Positions 1 to 11,152 of a DNA stretch of 64,000 nucleotides are shown here, piece by piece. Both the position numbers and the translations under genes were made by a program. The notes under the pieces were generated by a model. The model was not told the DNA's origin, ran no database searches, and saw nothing but the letters and a program-made list of their open reading frames with translations. Every line of letters starts with the position of its first letter. Positions within the stretch are counted from its first letter, which is position 1. The stretch is from assembly GCA_036925085.1 (NCBI GenBank), contig JAUPFP010000067.1:1-64000 (forward strand), written 5' to 3'. The DNA comes from Brachycybe producta. Its lineage: Eukaryota; Arthropoda; Diplopoda; Playtdesmida; Andrognathidae.

Positions 1-1418
1 TTTCGCCGCCATTTTGCGTCCATTTTCGCAGCCATTTTGTGTCGTTTTTCACTGCCATTTTGTGTCCACTTTAGCCGCCATTTTGTGTCCATTTTCGCCG
101 CCATTTTGTGTCTACTTTAGCCGCCATTTTGTGTCCTTTTTTGCAGCCATTTTGTGTCGTTTTTCACGGCCATTTTGTGTCAATTTTCGCCGCCATTTTG
201 TGTCCACTTTAGCCGCCATTTTGTGTCCATTTTCGTCGCCATTTTGTGTTCATTGTCGCCGCCATTTTGTGTCCATTTTTGCAGCCATTTTGTGTCGTTT
301 TTCACGGCCATTTTGTGTCAATTTTCGCCGCCATTTTGTGTCCACTTTAGCCGCCATTTTGTGTCCATTTTCGTCGCAAGTTTGTGTCCATTGTCGCCGC
401 CATTTTGTGTCCATTTTCACCACCATTTTGTGTCTATATTTGCCTCCATTTTTGTGTCCATTTTCGCCTCCTTTTTTGTCTCCATTTTTGCCGTCATTTT
501 GTGTCCACTTTAGCCGCCATTTTGTGTCCATTGTCGCCGCCATTTTGTGTTCATTTTGCAGCCATTTTGTGTCCATTTTCGTCGCCAGTTTGTGTCCATT
601 TTCGCCGCCATTTTGTGTCCACTTTAGCCGCCATTTTGTGTCCATTCTTGCAGCCATTTTGTGTCGTTTTTCACGGCCATTTTGTCAATTTTCGCCGCCA
701 TTTTGTGTCCATTTTCGTCGCCAGTTTGTGTCCATTGTCGCCGCCATTTTGTGTCCATTTTCACCACCATTTTGTGTCCAATTTAGCTGCCATTTTGTCT
801 TTTCGCCACCATTTTGTGTCCATTTTCACTTCCATTTTGTGTCCATTTTCGCCGCAATTTTGTGTCTATTTCACGCCATTTTATGTCCATTTTCGTCGCC
901 ATTTTGTGTCCATTTTCGCCGCCATATTGTGTCCATTTTTGCCGCCATTTTGTGTCCATTTTCGTCGCCATTTTGTGTCCATTTTCGCCGCCATTTTCTG
1001 TCCATTTTCGTCGCCATTTTGTGTCCATTTTCGCCGCCATTTTCTGTTCATTTTCATCGCCAATTTGTGTCCATTTTCGCCGCCATTTTCTGTTCATTTT
1101 CATCGCCAATTTGTGTCCATTTTTGCCACTATTTTGTGTCCATTTTCGTCGCCATTTTGTGTCCATTTTCGCCGCCATTTTGTGTCCATTTTTGTCGCCA
1201 TTTTACGTCCATTTTTGTCGTTATTTTGTGTCCATTTTTGTCGCCATTTTGTGTCCATTTTCGCCGCCATTTTGTGTCCATTTTCGCCGCCATTTTGTGT
1301 CCATTTCCACCGCCATTTTGTGTCCATTTTCGCCGCCATTTTGTGTCCATTTTCGTCGCCATTTTGTGTCCATTTTCGTCGCCATATTGTGTCCATTTCG
1401 GCGCCATTTTGTGTCCAT
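1..1418 (+). repeat. 23-bp satellite, left block (CCATTTTGTGTCC strand)
   Basis: Tandem 23-bp units read on the + strand as TTTTGTGTCCATTTTCGCCGCCA with frequent substitutions, such as cgccgcc to cgtcgcc or caccacc, and some units trimmed or replaced (a 'gcagccattttgtgtcg' variant). The array runs off the left edge of the window. This block is more diverged than the one at 4795-10983. The unit contains no stop codon on either strand and 23 is not a multiple of 3, so all six frames are open for long distances. The resulting long reading frames are artefacts of the repeat. Confidence 0.97.
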
Positions 1419-3415
1419 GACCCATCTGTGACCTGACCCGTGACCCGACCCGTGACCCGACCCGTGACCCGACCCGTGACCCGACCCGTGACCCGACCCG
1501 TGACCCGACCCGTGACCCGACCCGTGACCCGACCCGTGACCCGACCCGTGACCCGACCCGTGACTTGACCCGTGACCCGACCCGTGACCCGACCCGTGAC
1601 CCGACCCGTGACCCGACCCGTGACCCGACCCGTGACCCGACCCGTGACCCGACCCGTGACCCGACCCGTGACCCGACCCGTGACCCGACCCGTGACCCGA
1701 CCCGTGACCCGACCCGTGACCCGACCCGTGACCCGACCCGTGACCCGACCCGTGACCCGACCCGTGACCCGACCCGTGACCCGACCCGTGACCCGACCCG
1801 TGACCCGACCCGTGACCCGACCCGTGACCCGACCCGTGACCCGACCCGTGACCCGACCCGTGACCCGACCCGTGACCCGACCCGTGACCCGACCCGTGAC
1901 CCGACCCGTGACCCGACCCGTGACCCGACCCGTGACCCGACCCGTGACCCGACCCGTGACCCGACCCGTGACCCGACCCGTGACCCGACCCGTGACCCGA
2001 CCCGTGACCCGACCCGTGACCCGACCCGTGACCCGACCCGTGACCCGACCCGTGACCCGACCCGTGACCCGACCCGTGACCCGACCCGTGACCCGACCCG
2101 TGACCCGACCCGTGACCCGACCCGACCCGTGACCCGACCCGTGACCCGACCCGTGACCCGACCCGTGACCCGACCCGTGACCCGACCCGTGACCCGACCC
2201 GTGACCCGACCCGTGACCCGACCCGTGACCCGACCCGTGACCCGACCCGTGACCCGACCCGTGACCCGACCCGTGACCCGACCCGTGACCCGACCCGTGA
2301 CCCGACCCGTGACCCGACCCGTGACCCGACCCGTGACCCGACCCGTGACCCGACCCGTGACCCGACCCGTGACCCGACCCGTGACCCGACCCGTGACCCG
2401 ACCCGTGACCCGACCCGTGACCCGACCCGTGACCCGACCCGTGACCCGACCCGTGACCCGACCCGTGACCCGACCCGTGACCCGACCCGTGACCCGACCT
2501 GTGACCCGACCCGTGACCCGACCCGTGACCCGACCCGTGACCCGACCCGTGACCCGACCCGTGACCCGACCCGTGACCCGACCCGTGACCCGACCCGTGA
2601 CCCGACCCGTGACCCGACCCGTGACCCGACCCGTGACCCGACCCGTGACCCGACCCGTGACCCGACCCGTGACCCGACCCGTGACCCGACCCGTGACCCG
2701 ACCCGTGACCCGACCCGTGACCCGACCCGTGACCCGACCCGTGACCCGACCCGTGACCCGACCCGTGACCCGACCCGTGACCCGACCCGTGACCCGACCC
2801 GTGACCCGACCCGTGACCCGACCCGTGACCCGACCCGTGACCCGACCCGTGACCCGACCCGTGACCCGACCCGTGACCCGACCCGTGACCCGACCCGTGA
2901 CCCGACCCGTGACCCGACCCGTGACCCGACCCGTGACCCGACCCGTGACCCGACCCGTGACCCGACCCGTGACCCGACCCGTGACCCGACCCGTGACCCG
3001 ACCCGTGACCCGACCCGTGACCCGACCCGTGACCCGACCCGTGACCCGACCCGTGACCCGACCCGTGACCCGACCCGTGACCCGACCCGTGACCCGACCC
3101 GTGACCCGACCCGTGACCCGACCCGTGACCCGACCCGTGACCCGACCCGTGACCCGACCCGTGACCCGACCCGTGACCCGACCCGTGACCCGACCCGTGA
3201 CCCGACCCGTGACCCGACCCGTTGACCCGACCCGTGACCCGACCCGTGACCCGACCCCGTGACCCGAACCGTGACCCGACCCGTGACCCGACCCGTGACC
3301 CGACCCGTGACCCGACCCGTGACCCGACCCGTGACCCGACCCGTGACCCGACCCGTGACCCGACCCGTGACCCGACCCGTGACCCGACCCGTGACCCGAC
3401 CCGTGACCCGACCCG
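1419..3415. repeat. 12-bp satellite (GACCCGTGACCC)n
   Basis: About 166 nearly identical copies of a 12-bp unit, gacccgtgaccc on +, which reads gggtcgggtcac on -. The block is far more homogeneous than the flanking 23-bp units. Visible breaks in phase are a 6-bp 'gacccg' gain near 2122, an extra T near 3222 and an extra C near 3256. The array sits inside the 23-bp satellite, which continues in the same orientation on both sides. The minus strand has GGG runs spaced 2 and 4 nt apart, the classic spacing for G-quadruplexes. Confidence 0.97.
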
Positions 3416-3944
3416 CCATTTTGCAGCCATTTTGTGTCCATTTTCGTCGCCAGTTTGTGTCCATTGTCGCCGCCATTTTGCGTCCATTTTCGCCGCCATT
3501 TTGTGTCCATTTTGCCCGCCATTTTGTGTCCACTTTAGCCGCCATTTTGTGTCCATTTTCGTCGCCAGTTTGTGTCCATTGTCGCCGCCATTTTGTGTCC
3601 ATTTTCACCACCATTTTGTGTCCACTTTAGCTGCCATTTTGTGTCCATTTTCGCCGCCATTTTGTCTTTTTTCACCACCATTTTGTGTCCATTTTCGCCG
3701 CCATTTTGTGTCCATTGTCGCCGCCATTTTGTGTCCACTTTAGCCGCCATTTTGTGTCCATTCTTGCAGCCATTTTGTGTCGTTTTTTCACGGCCATTTT
3801 GTGTCCATTTTCACCACCATTTTGTGTCCACTTTAGCTGCCATTTTGTGTCCATTTTCGCCGCCATTTTGTCTTTTTTTCGCCACCATTTTGTGTCCATT
3901 TTCGTCGCCATTTTGTGTCCATTTTAGTCGCCATTTTGTGTCCA
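3416..3944 (+). repeat. 23-bp satellite, same orientation as left block
   Basis: Diverged 23-bp units again in the CCATTTTGTGTCC orientation, directly after the 12-bp array. Units such as 'ccactttagccgccattttgtg' match those of block 1-1418, so the 12-bp array looks like an insertion into, or expansion within, one 23-bp array. Confidence 0.95.
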
Positions 3945-4790
3945 AAAACCAAAAAAATAAAAGAAACGAAAAAAAACGTAAAAAACGTATAAAACGTAAA
4001 AACGAATAATCGAAAAAAAGGAAAAAAAACGAAAAAAAAAACCGAAAAAAACGAAAAAAAACGAAAAAAAAGAAAAATAAAAAAAAAGGAAAATAAAACC
4101 GAAAAAATATGAAAAAATCGAAAAAAAAAAATGAAAGAAACCAAAAAAACCCAAAAAAACTAAAAAAAACAAAAAAAAAACAAAACGAAAAAAAAAAAAA
4201 AAACAAAAAAAAAAACCGAAAACGGCAAAAAAAAATCGAAAAAAACGAAAGAACGAAAAAAAAAAAAACCTGAAAAAACGAAAAAAACCAAAAAAAAAAA
4301 CGAAAAATCGAAAAAAAAAAACAAAAAACGAAAAAATGAAAAAAAACGAAAAAAAAAAAAAAAAAATGAAAAAACCAAAAAAAAACCAAAAAAAAAACGA
4401 AAAAAACGAATATTTGAAAAAAAGGGAAAAAACCAAAAAAAAACATGAAAAAAAAAAACGAAAAAAAAAACGAAAAAAATAAAAAAAACGAAAAAAAACC
4501 CGCAAAAAAAAAAAAAAAAAAAGAAAAAAAACGAAAAAAAACGAAAAAAAGGAAAACGGCAAAAAACCGAAAAAAACGAAAGAACAAAAAAAAAGGAAAA
4601 AAAAAAAAACGAAAAAATGGAAAAACCAAATGGCGTTTTTTTTTTCTTTTTTCTATTTTTCGTTTTTTTTTCGGTTTTTTCGGTTTTTTTCGTTTTTTTT
4701 TTCTTTTTCGATTTTTCCTTTTTAGATTTTTTTACGTTTTTTTTCGTTTTTTTTTTTTTTCCTTTTTTTGTTTTTTTGATGAAAAGATGA
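3945..4790. repeat. A-rich then T-rich hinge of the satellite inverted repeat
   Basis: From 3945 to about 4630 the + strand is almost pure A with regularly spaced cg or cc (aaaaacgaaaaa). From about 4633 to 4787 it is almost pure T with cg (cgttttttttc). The two halves are reverse complements in character but unequal in length, about 690 and 155 bp. The strand switch at about 4630 coincides with the change in orientation of the 23-bp satellite. Confidence 0.93.
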
Positions 4791-4794
4791 ATGG

Positions 4795-7700
4795 ATGAAA
4801 ATGGCGACGAAAACGGCCACAAAATGGCGGCGAAAATGGACACAAAATGACAACGAAAATGGACACAAAATGGCGACAAAAATGGACACAAAATGACAAC
4901 GAAAATGGACACAAAATGGCGACGAAAATGGACACAAAATGGCGACGAAAATGGACACAAAAGGCGACGAAAATGGACACAAAATGGCGACGAAAATGGA
5001 CACAAAATGGCGACGAAAATGGACACAAAATGGCGACGAAAATGGACACAAAATGGCGGCGAAAATGGACACAAAATGGCGGCGAAAATGGACACAAAAT
5101 GGCGACGAAAATGGACACAAAATGGCGACGAAAATGGACACAAAATGGCGGCGAAAATGGACACGAAATGGCGACGAAAATGGACACGAAATGGCGACGA
5201 AAATGGACACGAAATGGCGACGAAAATGGACACAAAATGGCGGCGAAAATGAACACAAAATGGCGGTTAAAGTGGACACAAAATGGCGGCGAAAATGGAC
5301 ACAAAATGGCGACTAAAATGGACACAAAATGGCGGCGAAAATGGACACAAAATGGCGGCGAAAATGGACACAAAATGGCGACGAAAATGGACACAAAATG
5401 GCGACGAAAATGGACACAAAATGGCGACGAAAATGGACACAAAATGGCGACGAAAATGGACACAAAATGGCGGCGAAAATGGACACAAAATGGCGGCGAA
5501 AATGGACACAAAATGGCGACGAAAATGGACACAAAATGGCGGCGAAAATGGACACAAAATGGCGGCGAAAATGGACACAAAATGGCGACAAAATGGCGAC
5601 GAAAATGGACACAAAATGGCGACGAAAATGGACACAAAATGGCGACGAAAATGGACACAAAATGGCGGCGAAAATGAACACAAAATGGCGACGAAAATGG
5701 ACACAAAATGGCGGCGAAAATGGACACAAAATGGCGGCGAAAATGGACACAAAATGGCGGCGAAAATGGACACAAAATGGCGGCGAAAATGGACACAAAA
5801 TGGCGACGAAAATGGACACAAAATGGCGGCGAAAATGGACACAAAATGGCGACGAAAATGGACACAAAATGGCGGCGAAAATGGACACAAAATGGCGGCG
5901 AAAATGGACACAAAATGGCGGCGAAAATGGACACAAAATGGCGGCGAAAATGGACACAAAATGGCGACGAAAATGGACACAAAATGGCGACGAAAATGGA
6001 CACAAAATGGCGGCGAAAATGGACACAAAATGGCGGCGAAAATGGACACAAAATGGCGGCGAAAATGGACACAAAATGGCGGCGAAAATGGACACAAAAT
6101 GGCGGCGAAAATGGACACAAAATGGCGGCGAAAATGGACACAAAATGGCGACGAAAATGGACACAAAATGGCGGCGAAAATGGACACAAAATGGCGGCGA
6201 AAATGGACACAAAATGGCGGCGAAAATGGACACAAAATGGCGGCGAAAATGGACACAAAATGGCGGCGAAAATGGACACAAAATGGCGGCGAAAATGGAC
6301 ACAAAATGGCGGCGAAAATGGACACAAAATGGCGGCGAAAATGGACACAAAATGGCGGCGAAAATGGACACAAAATGGCGGCGAAAATGGACACAAAATG
6401 GCGACGAAAATGGACACAAAATGGCGGCGAAAATGGACACAAAATGGCGGCGAAAATGGACACAAAATGGCGGCGAAAATGGACACAAAATGGCGGCGAA
6501 AATGAACACAAAATGGCGGCGAAAATGAACACAAAATGGCGGCTAAAGTGGACACAAAATGGCGGAGAAAGTGGACACAAAATGGCGGCGAAAATGGACA
6601 CAAAATGGCGGCGAAAATGGACACAAAATGGCGACGAAAATGGACACAAAATGGCGACGAAAATGGACACAAAATGGCGACGAAAATGGACACAAAATGG
6701 CGGCGAAAATGGACACAAATGGCGGCGAAAATGGACACAAAATGGCGACGAAAATGGACACAAAATGGCGGCGAAAATGGACACAAAATGGCGGCGAAAA
6801 TGGACACAAAATGGCGGCGAAAATGGACACAAAATGGCGACGAAATGGACACAAAATGGCGGCGAAAATGGACACAAAATGGCGACGAAAATGGACACAA
6901 AATGGCGGCGAAAATGGACACAAAATGGCGGCGAAAATGGACACAAAATGGCGACGAAAATGGACACAAAATGGCGACGAAATGGACACAAAATGGCTAC
7001 GAAATGGACACAAAATGGCGGCGAAAATGGACACAAAATGGCGGCGAAAATGGACACAAAATGGCGACGAAAATGGACACAAAATGGCGACGAAAATGGA
7101 CACAAAATGGCGACGAAAATGGACACAAAATGGCGACGAAAATGGACACAAAATGGCGACGAAAATGGACACAAAATGGCGGCGAAAATGGACACAAAAT
7201 GGCGGCGAAAATGGACACAAAATGGCGACGAAAATGGACACAAAATGGCGACGAAAATGGACACAAAATGGCGACGAAAATGGACACAAAATGGCGACGA
7301 AAATGGACACAAAATGGCGGCGAAAATGGACACAAATGGCGGCGAAAATGGACACAAATGGCGGCGAAAATGGACACAAATGGCGGCGAAAATGGACACA
7401 AAATGGCGACGAAAATGGACACAAAATGGCGGCGAAAATGGACACAAAATGGCGGCGAAAATGGACACAAAATGGCGGCGAAAATGGACACAAAATGGCG
7501 ACGAAATGGACACAAAATGGCGACGAAAATGGACACAAAATGGCGGCGAAAATGGACACAAAATGGCGGCGAAAATGGACACAAAATGGCGGCGAAAATG
7601 GACACAAAATGGCGACGAAAATGGACACAAAATGGCGACGAAATGGACACAAAATGGCGGCAAAAATGGACACAAAATGGCTACGAAATGGACACAAAAT

Positions 7701-10700
7701 GGCGGCGAAAATGGACACAAAATGGCGACGAAAATGGACACAAAATGGCGACGAAAATGGACACAAAATGGCGACGAATATGGACACAAAATGGCGACGA
7801 AAATGGACACAAAATGGCGACGAAAATGGACACAAAATGGCGGCGAAAATGGAAACAAAATGGCGGCGAAAATGGACACAAAATGGTGACGAAATGGACA
7901 CAAAATGGCGGCGAAAATGGACACAAAATGGCGACGAAAATGGACACAAAATGGCGACGAAAATGGACACAAAATGGCGGCGAAAATGGACACAAAATGG
8001 CGGCGAAAATGGACACAAAATGGCGGCGAAAATGGACACAAAATGGCGGCGAAAATGGACACAAAATGGCGACGAAAATGGACACAAAATGGCGGCGAAA
8101 ATGGACACAAAATGGCGGCGAAAATGGACACAAAATGGCGGCGAAAATGGACACAAAATGGCGGCGAAAATGGACACAAAATGGCGGCGAAAATGGACAC
8201 AAAATGGCGGCGAAAATGGACACAAAATGGCGGCGAAAATGGACACAAAATGGCGGCGAAAATGGACACAAAATGGCGGCGAAAATGGACACAAAATGGC
8301 GGCGAAAATGGACACAAAATGGCGACGAAAATGGACACAAAATGGCGGCGAAAATGGACACAAAATGGCGGCGAAAATGGACACAAAATGGCGGCGAAAA
8401 TGGACACAAAATGGCGGCGAAAATGAACACAAAATGGCGGCGAAAATGAACACAAAATGGCGGTTAAAGTGGACACAAAATGGCGGAGAAAGTGGACACA
8501 AAATGGCGGCGAAAATGGACACAAAATGGCGGCGAAAATGGACACAAAATGGCGACGAAAATGGACACAAAATGGCGACGAAAATGGACACAAAATGGCA
8601 GCGAAAATGGACACAAAATGGCAGCGAAAATGGACACAAAATGGCGACGAAAATGGACACAAAATGGCGGCGAAAATGGACACAAAATGGCGACGAAAAT
8701 GGACACAAAATGGCGGCGAAAATGGACACAAAATGGCGACGAAAATGGACACAAAATGGCGACGAAAATGGACACAAAATGGCGACGAAAATGGACACAA
8801 AATGGCGACGAATATGGACACAAAATGGCGGCGAAAATGGACACAAAATGGCGACGAAAATGGACACAAAATGGCGGCGAAAATGGACACAAAATGGCGG
8901 CGAAAATGGACACAAAATGGCGACGAAAATGGACACAAAATGGCGACGAAATGGACACAGAATGGCGGCGAAAATGGACACAAAATGGCGACGAAAATGG
9001 ACACAAAATGGCGGCGAAAATGGACACAAAATGGCGGCGAAAATGGACACAAAATGGCGGCGAAAATGGACACAAAATGGCGACGAAAATGGACACGAAA
9101 TGGACACAAAATGGCGGCGAAAATGGACACAAAATGGCAGCGAAAATGGACACAAAATGGCGACGAAAATGGACACAAAATGGCGACGAAAATGGACACA
9201 AAATGGCGACGAAAATGGACACGAAATGGCGACGAAATGGACACAAAATGGCGGCGAAAATGGACACAAAATGGCGACGAAAATGGACACGAAATGGCGA
9301 CGAAAATGGACACGAAATGGCGGCGAAAATGGACACAAAATGGCGACGAAAATGGACACAAAATGGCGGCGAAAATGGACACAAAATGGCGGCGAAAATG
9401 GACACAAAATGGCGGCGAAAATGGACACAAAATGGCGACGAAAATGGACACGAAATGGACACAAAATGGCGGCGAAAATGGACACAAAATGGCAGCGAAA
9501 ATGGACACAAAATGGCAGCGAAAATGGACACAAAATGGCGATGAAAATGGACACAAAATGGCGGCGAAAATGGACACAAAATGGCGACGAAAATGGACAC
9601 AAAATGGCGACGAAAATGGACACAAAATGGCGACGAAAATGGACACGAAATGGCGACGAAATGGACACAAAATGGCGGCGAAAATGGACACAAAATGGCG
9701 ACGAAAATGGACACAAAATGGCGACGAAAATGGACACGAAATGGCGACGAAATGGACACAAAATGGCGGCGAAAATGGACACAAAATGGCAGCGAAAATG
9801 GACACAAAATGGCGACGAAAATGGACAAAAAATGGCGGCGAAAATGGACACAAAATGGCGGCGAAAATGGACACAAAATGGCGACGAAAATGGACACAAA
9901 ATGGCGACGAAAATGGACAAAATGGCGGCGAAAATGGACACAAAATTGTGGCGAAAATGGACAAAATTGTGGCGAAAATGGGCACAAAATGGTGGCTAAA
10001 ATGGACACAAAATGGCGACAAAAATGGACACAAAATGGCGGCGAAAATGGACACAAAATGGCAGCGAAAATAGACACAAAATGGCGGCGAGAATGGACAC
10101 AAAATGGCGACAAAAATAGACACAAAGTGGCGGTGAAAATGGACACAAAATGGCTGCGAAAGTGGACACAAAATGGCGGCGAAAATGGACACAAAATGGC
10201 GGCTAAAGTGGACACAAAATGGCGGCTAAAGTGAACACAAAATGGCGGCGAAAATGGACACAAAATGGCGGCGAAATGGATACAAAATGGCGGCGAAAAT
10301 GGACAAAATGGCGGCGAAAATAGACACAAAATGGCGGCGAAAATGGCCACAAATTGGCGGCTAAAGTGGACACAAATTGGCTGCTAAAGTGGACACAAAA
10401 TGGCGGCTAAAGTGGACACAAAATGGCGGCTAAAGTTGACACAAAATGGCGGCGGAAATGGACACAAAATGGCGGCGAAATGAATACAAAATGGCGGCGA
10501 AAATGGACACAAAATGGCGGCGAAAATAGACACAAAATGGCGCCGAAATGGACACAAAATGGCGGCGAAAATGGACACAAATTGGCTGCTAAAGTGGACA
10601 CAAAATGGCGGCAAAATTGGACACAAAATGGACGTGAAAATAGACCGAAAATGGTGACGAAAAATGGACCCAAATGGCGGCGAAAATAGACACAAAATGG

Positions 10701-10983
10701 CGGCGAAAATAGACACAAAACGGCGGCGAAAATGGACACAGAATGGCGGCTAAAGTGGACGCAAAATGACGGCGAAATGGACACAAAATGGCTGCTAAAG
10801 AGGACACAAAATGGCGGCGAAATGGATATAAAATGGCGGCGAAAATGGACACGAAATGGCGGCTAAAGTAGACACAAAATGACGGCAAAAATAGACACAA
10901 AATGGCGGCGAAAATGAACACAAAATGGCGGCTAAAGTGGACACAAAATGGCCTTGAAAATAGACCGAAAATGGACACAAAAT
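4795..10983 (-). repeat. 23-bp satellite, inverted block (ATGGCGGCGAAAATGGACACAAA)n
   Basis: About 265 copies of the 23-bp unit, now on + as ATGGCGGCGAAAATGGACACAAA, the reverse complement of the left block. The commonest variant is GGCGACG for GGCGGCG. The inner part, 5000-9900, is very homogeneous and the outer edge, 9950-10983, is diverged. Marker units with 'gaacacaaaatggcgg(c/t)taaagtgg' followed by 'ggagaaagtgg' occur near 6505 and again near 8424, which gives a higher-order duplication with a spacing of about 1920 bp. No coding signal beyond the repeat itself is seen. Confidence 0.97.
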
Positions 10984-11152
10984 GTCTATGCTAAAGTTTC
11001 GTCTGCTAACTTCTTTTGGGGGGGGGATGTCATATTTTCGCCTACTGCCACTAGAGGCGCTTATTGAACATAAGGTTCATTTTGTCTATTATACCGACAT
11101 CCGGTACAGTTAATGAATGAAACTGAACACGTGGATGTGCATTTACAGCAAA
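10984..11152 (+). promoter_or_regulatory. QTRT1 promoter/5' UTR interval next to satellite
   Basis: Only 169 bp separate the last recognisable satellite unit from the QTRT1 start codon, so the core promoter must lie here or inside the satellite. No TATA box is evident. The interval has a run of nine G at about 11028-11036 and 'cgccactagaggcgc'-type GC islands. The transcription start is not determined. Confidence 0.4.

Noticed and set aside
14-10716. Dozens of long reading frames of 100-1600 codons on both strands
   Set aside because: They are translations of the 23-bp and 12-bp satellites and of the A/T-rich hinge, open in every frame, with no splice signals or codon bias distinct from the repeat.
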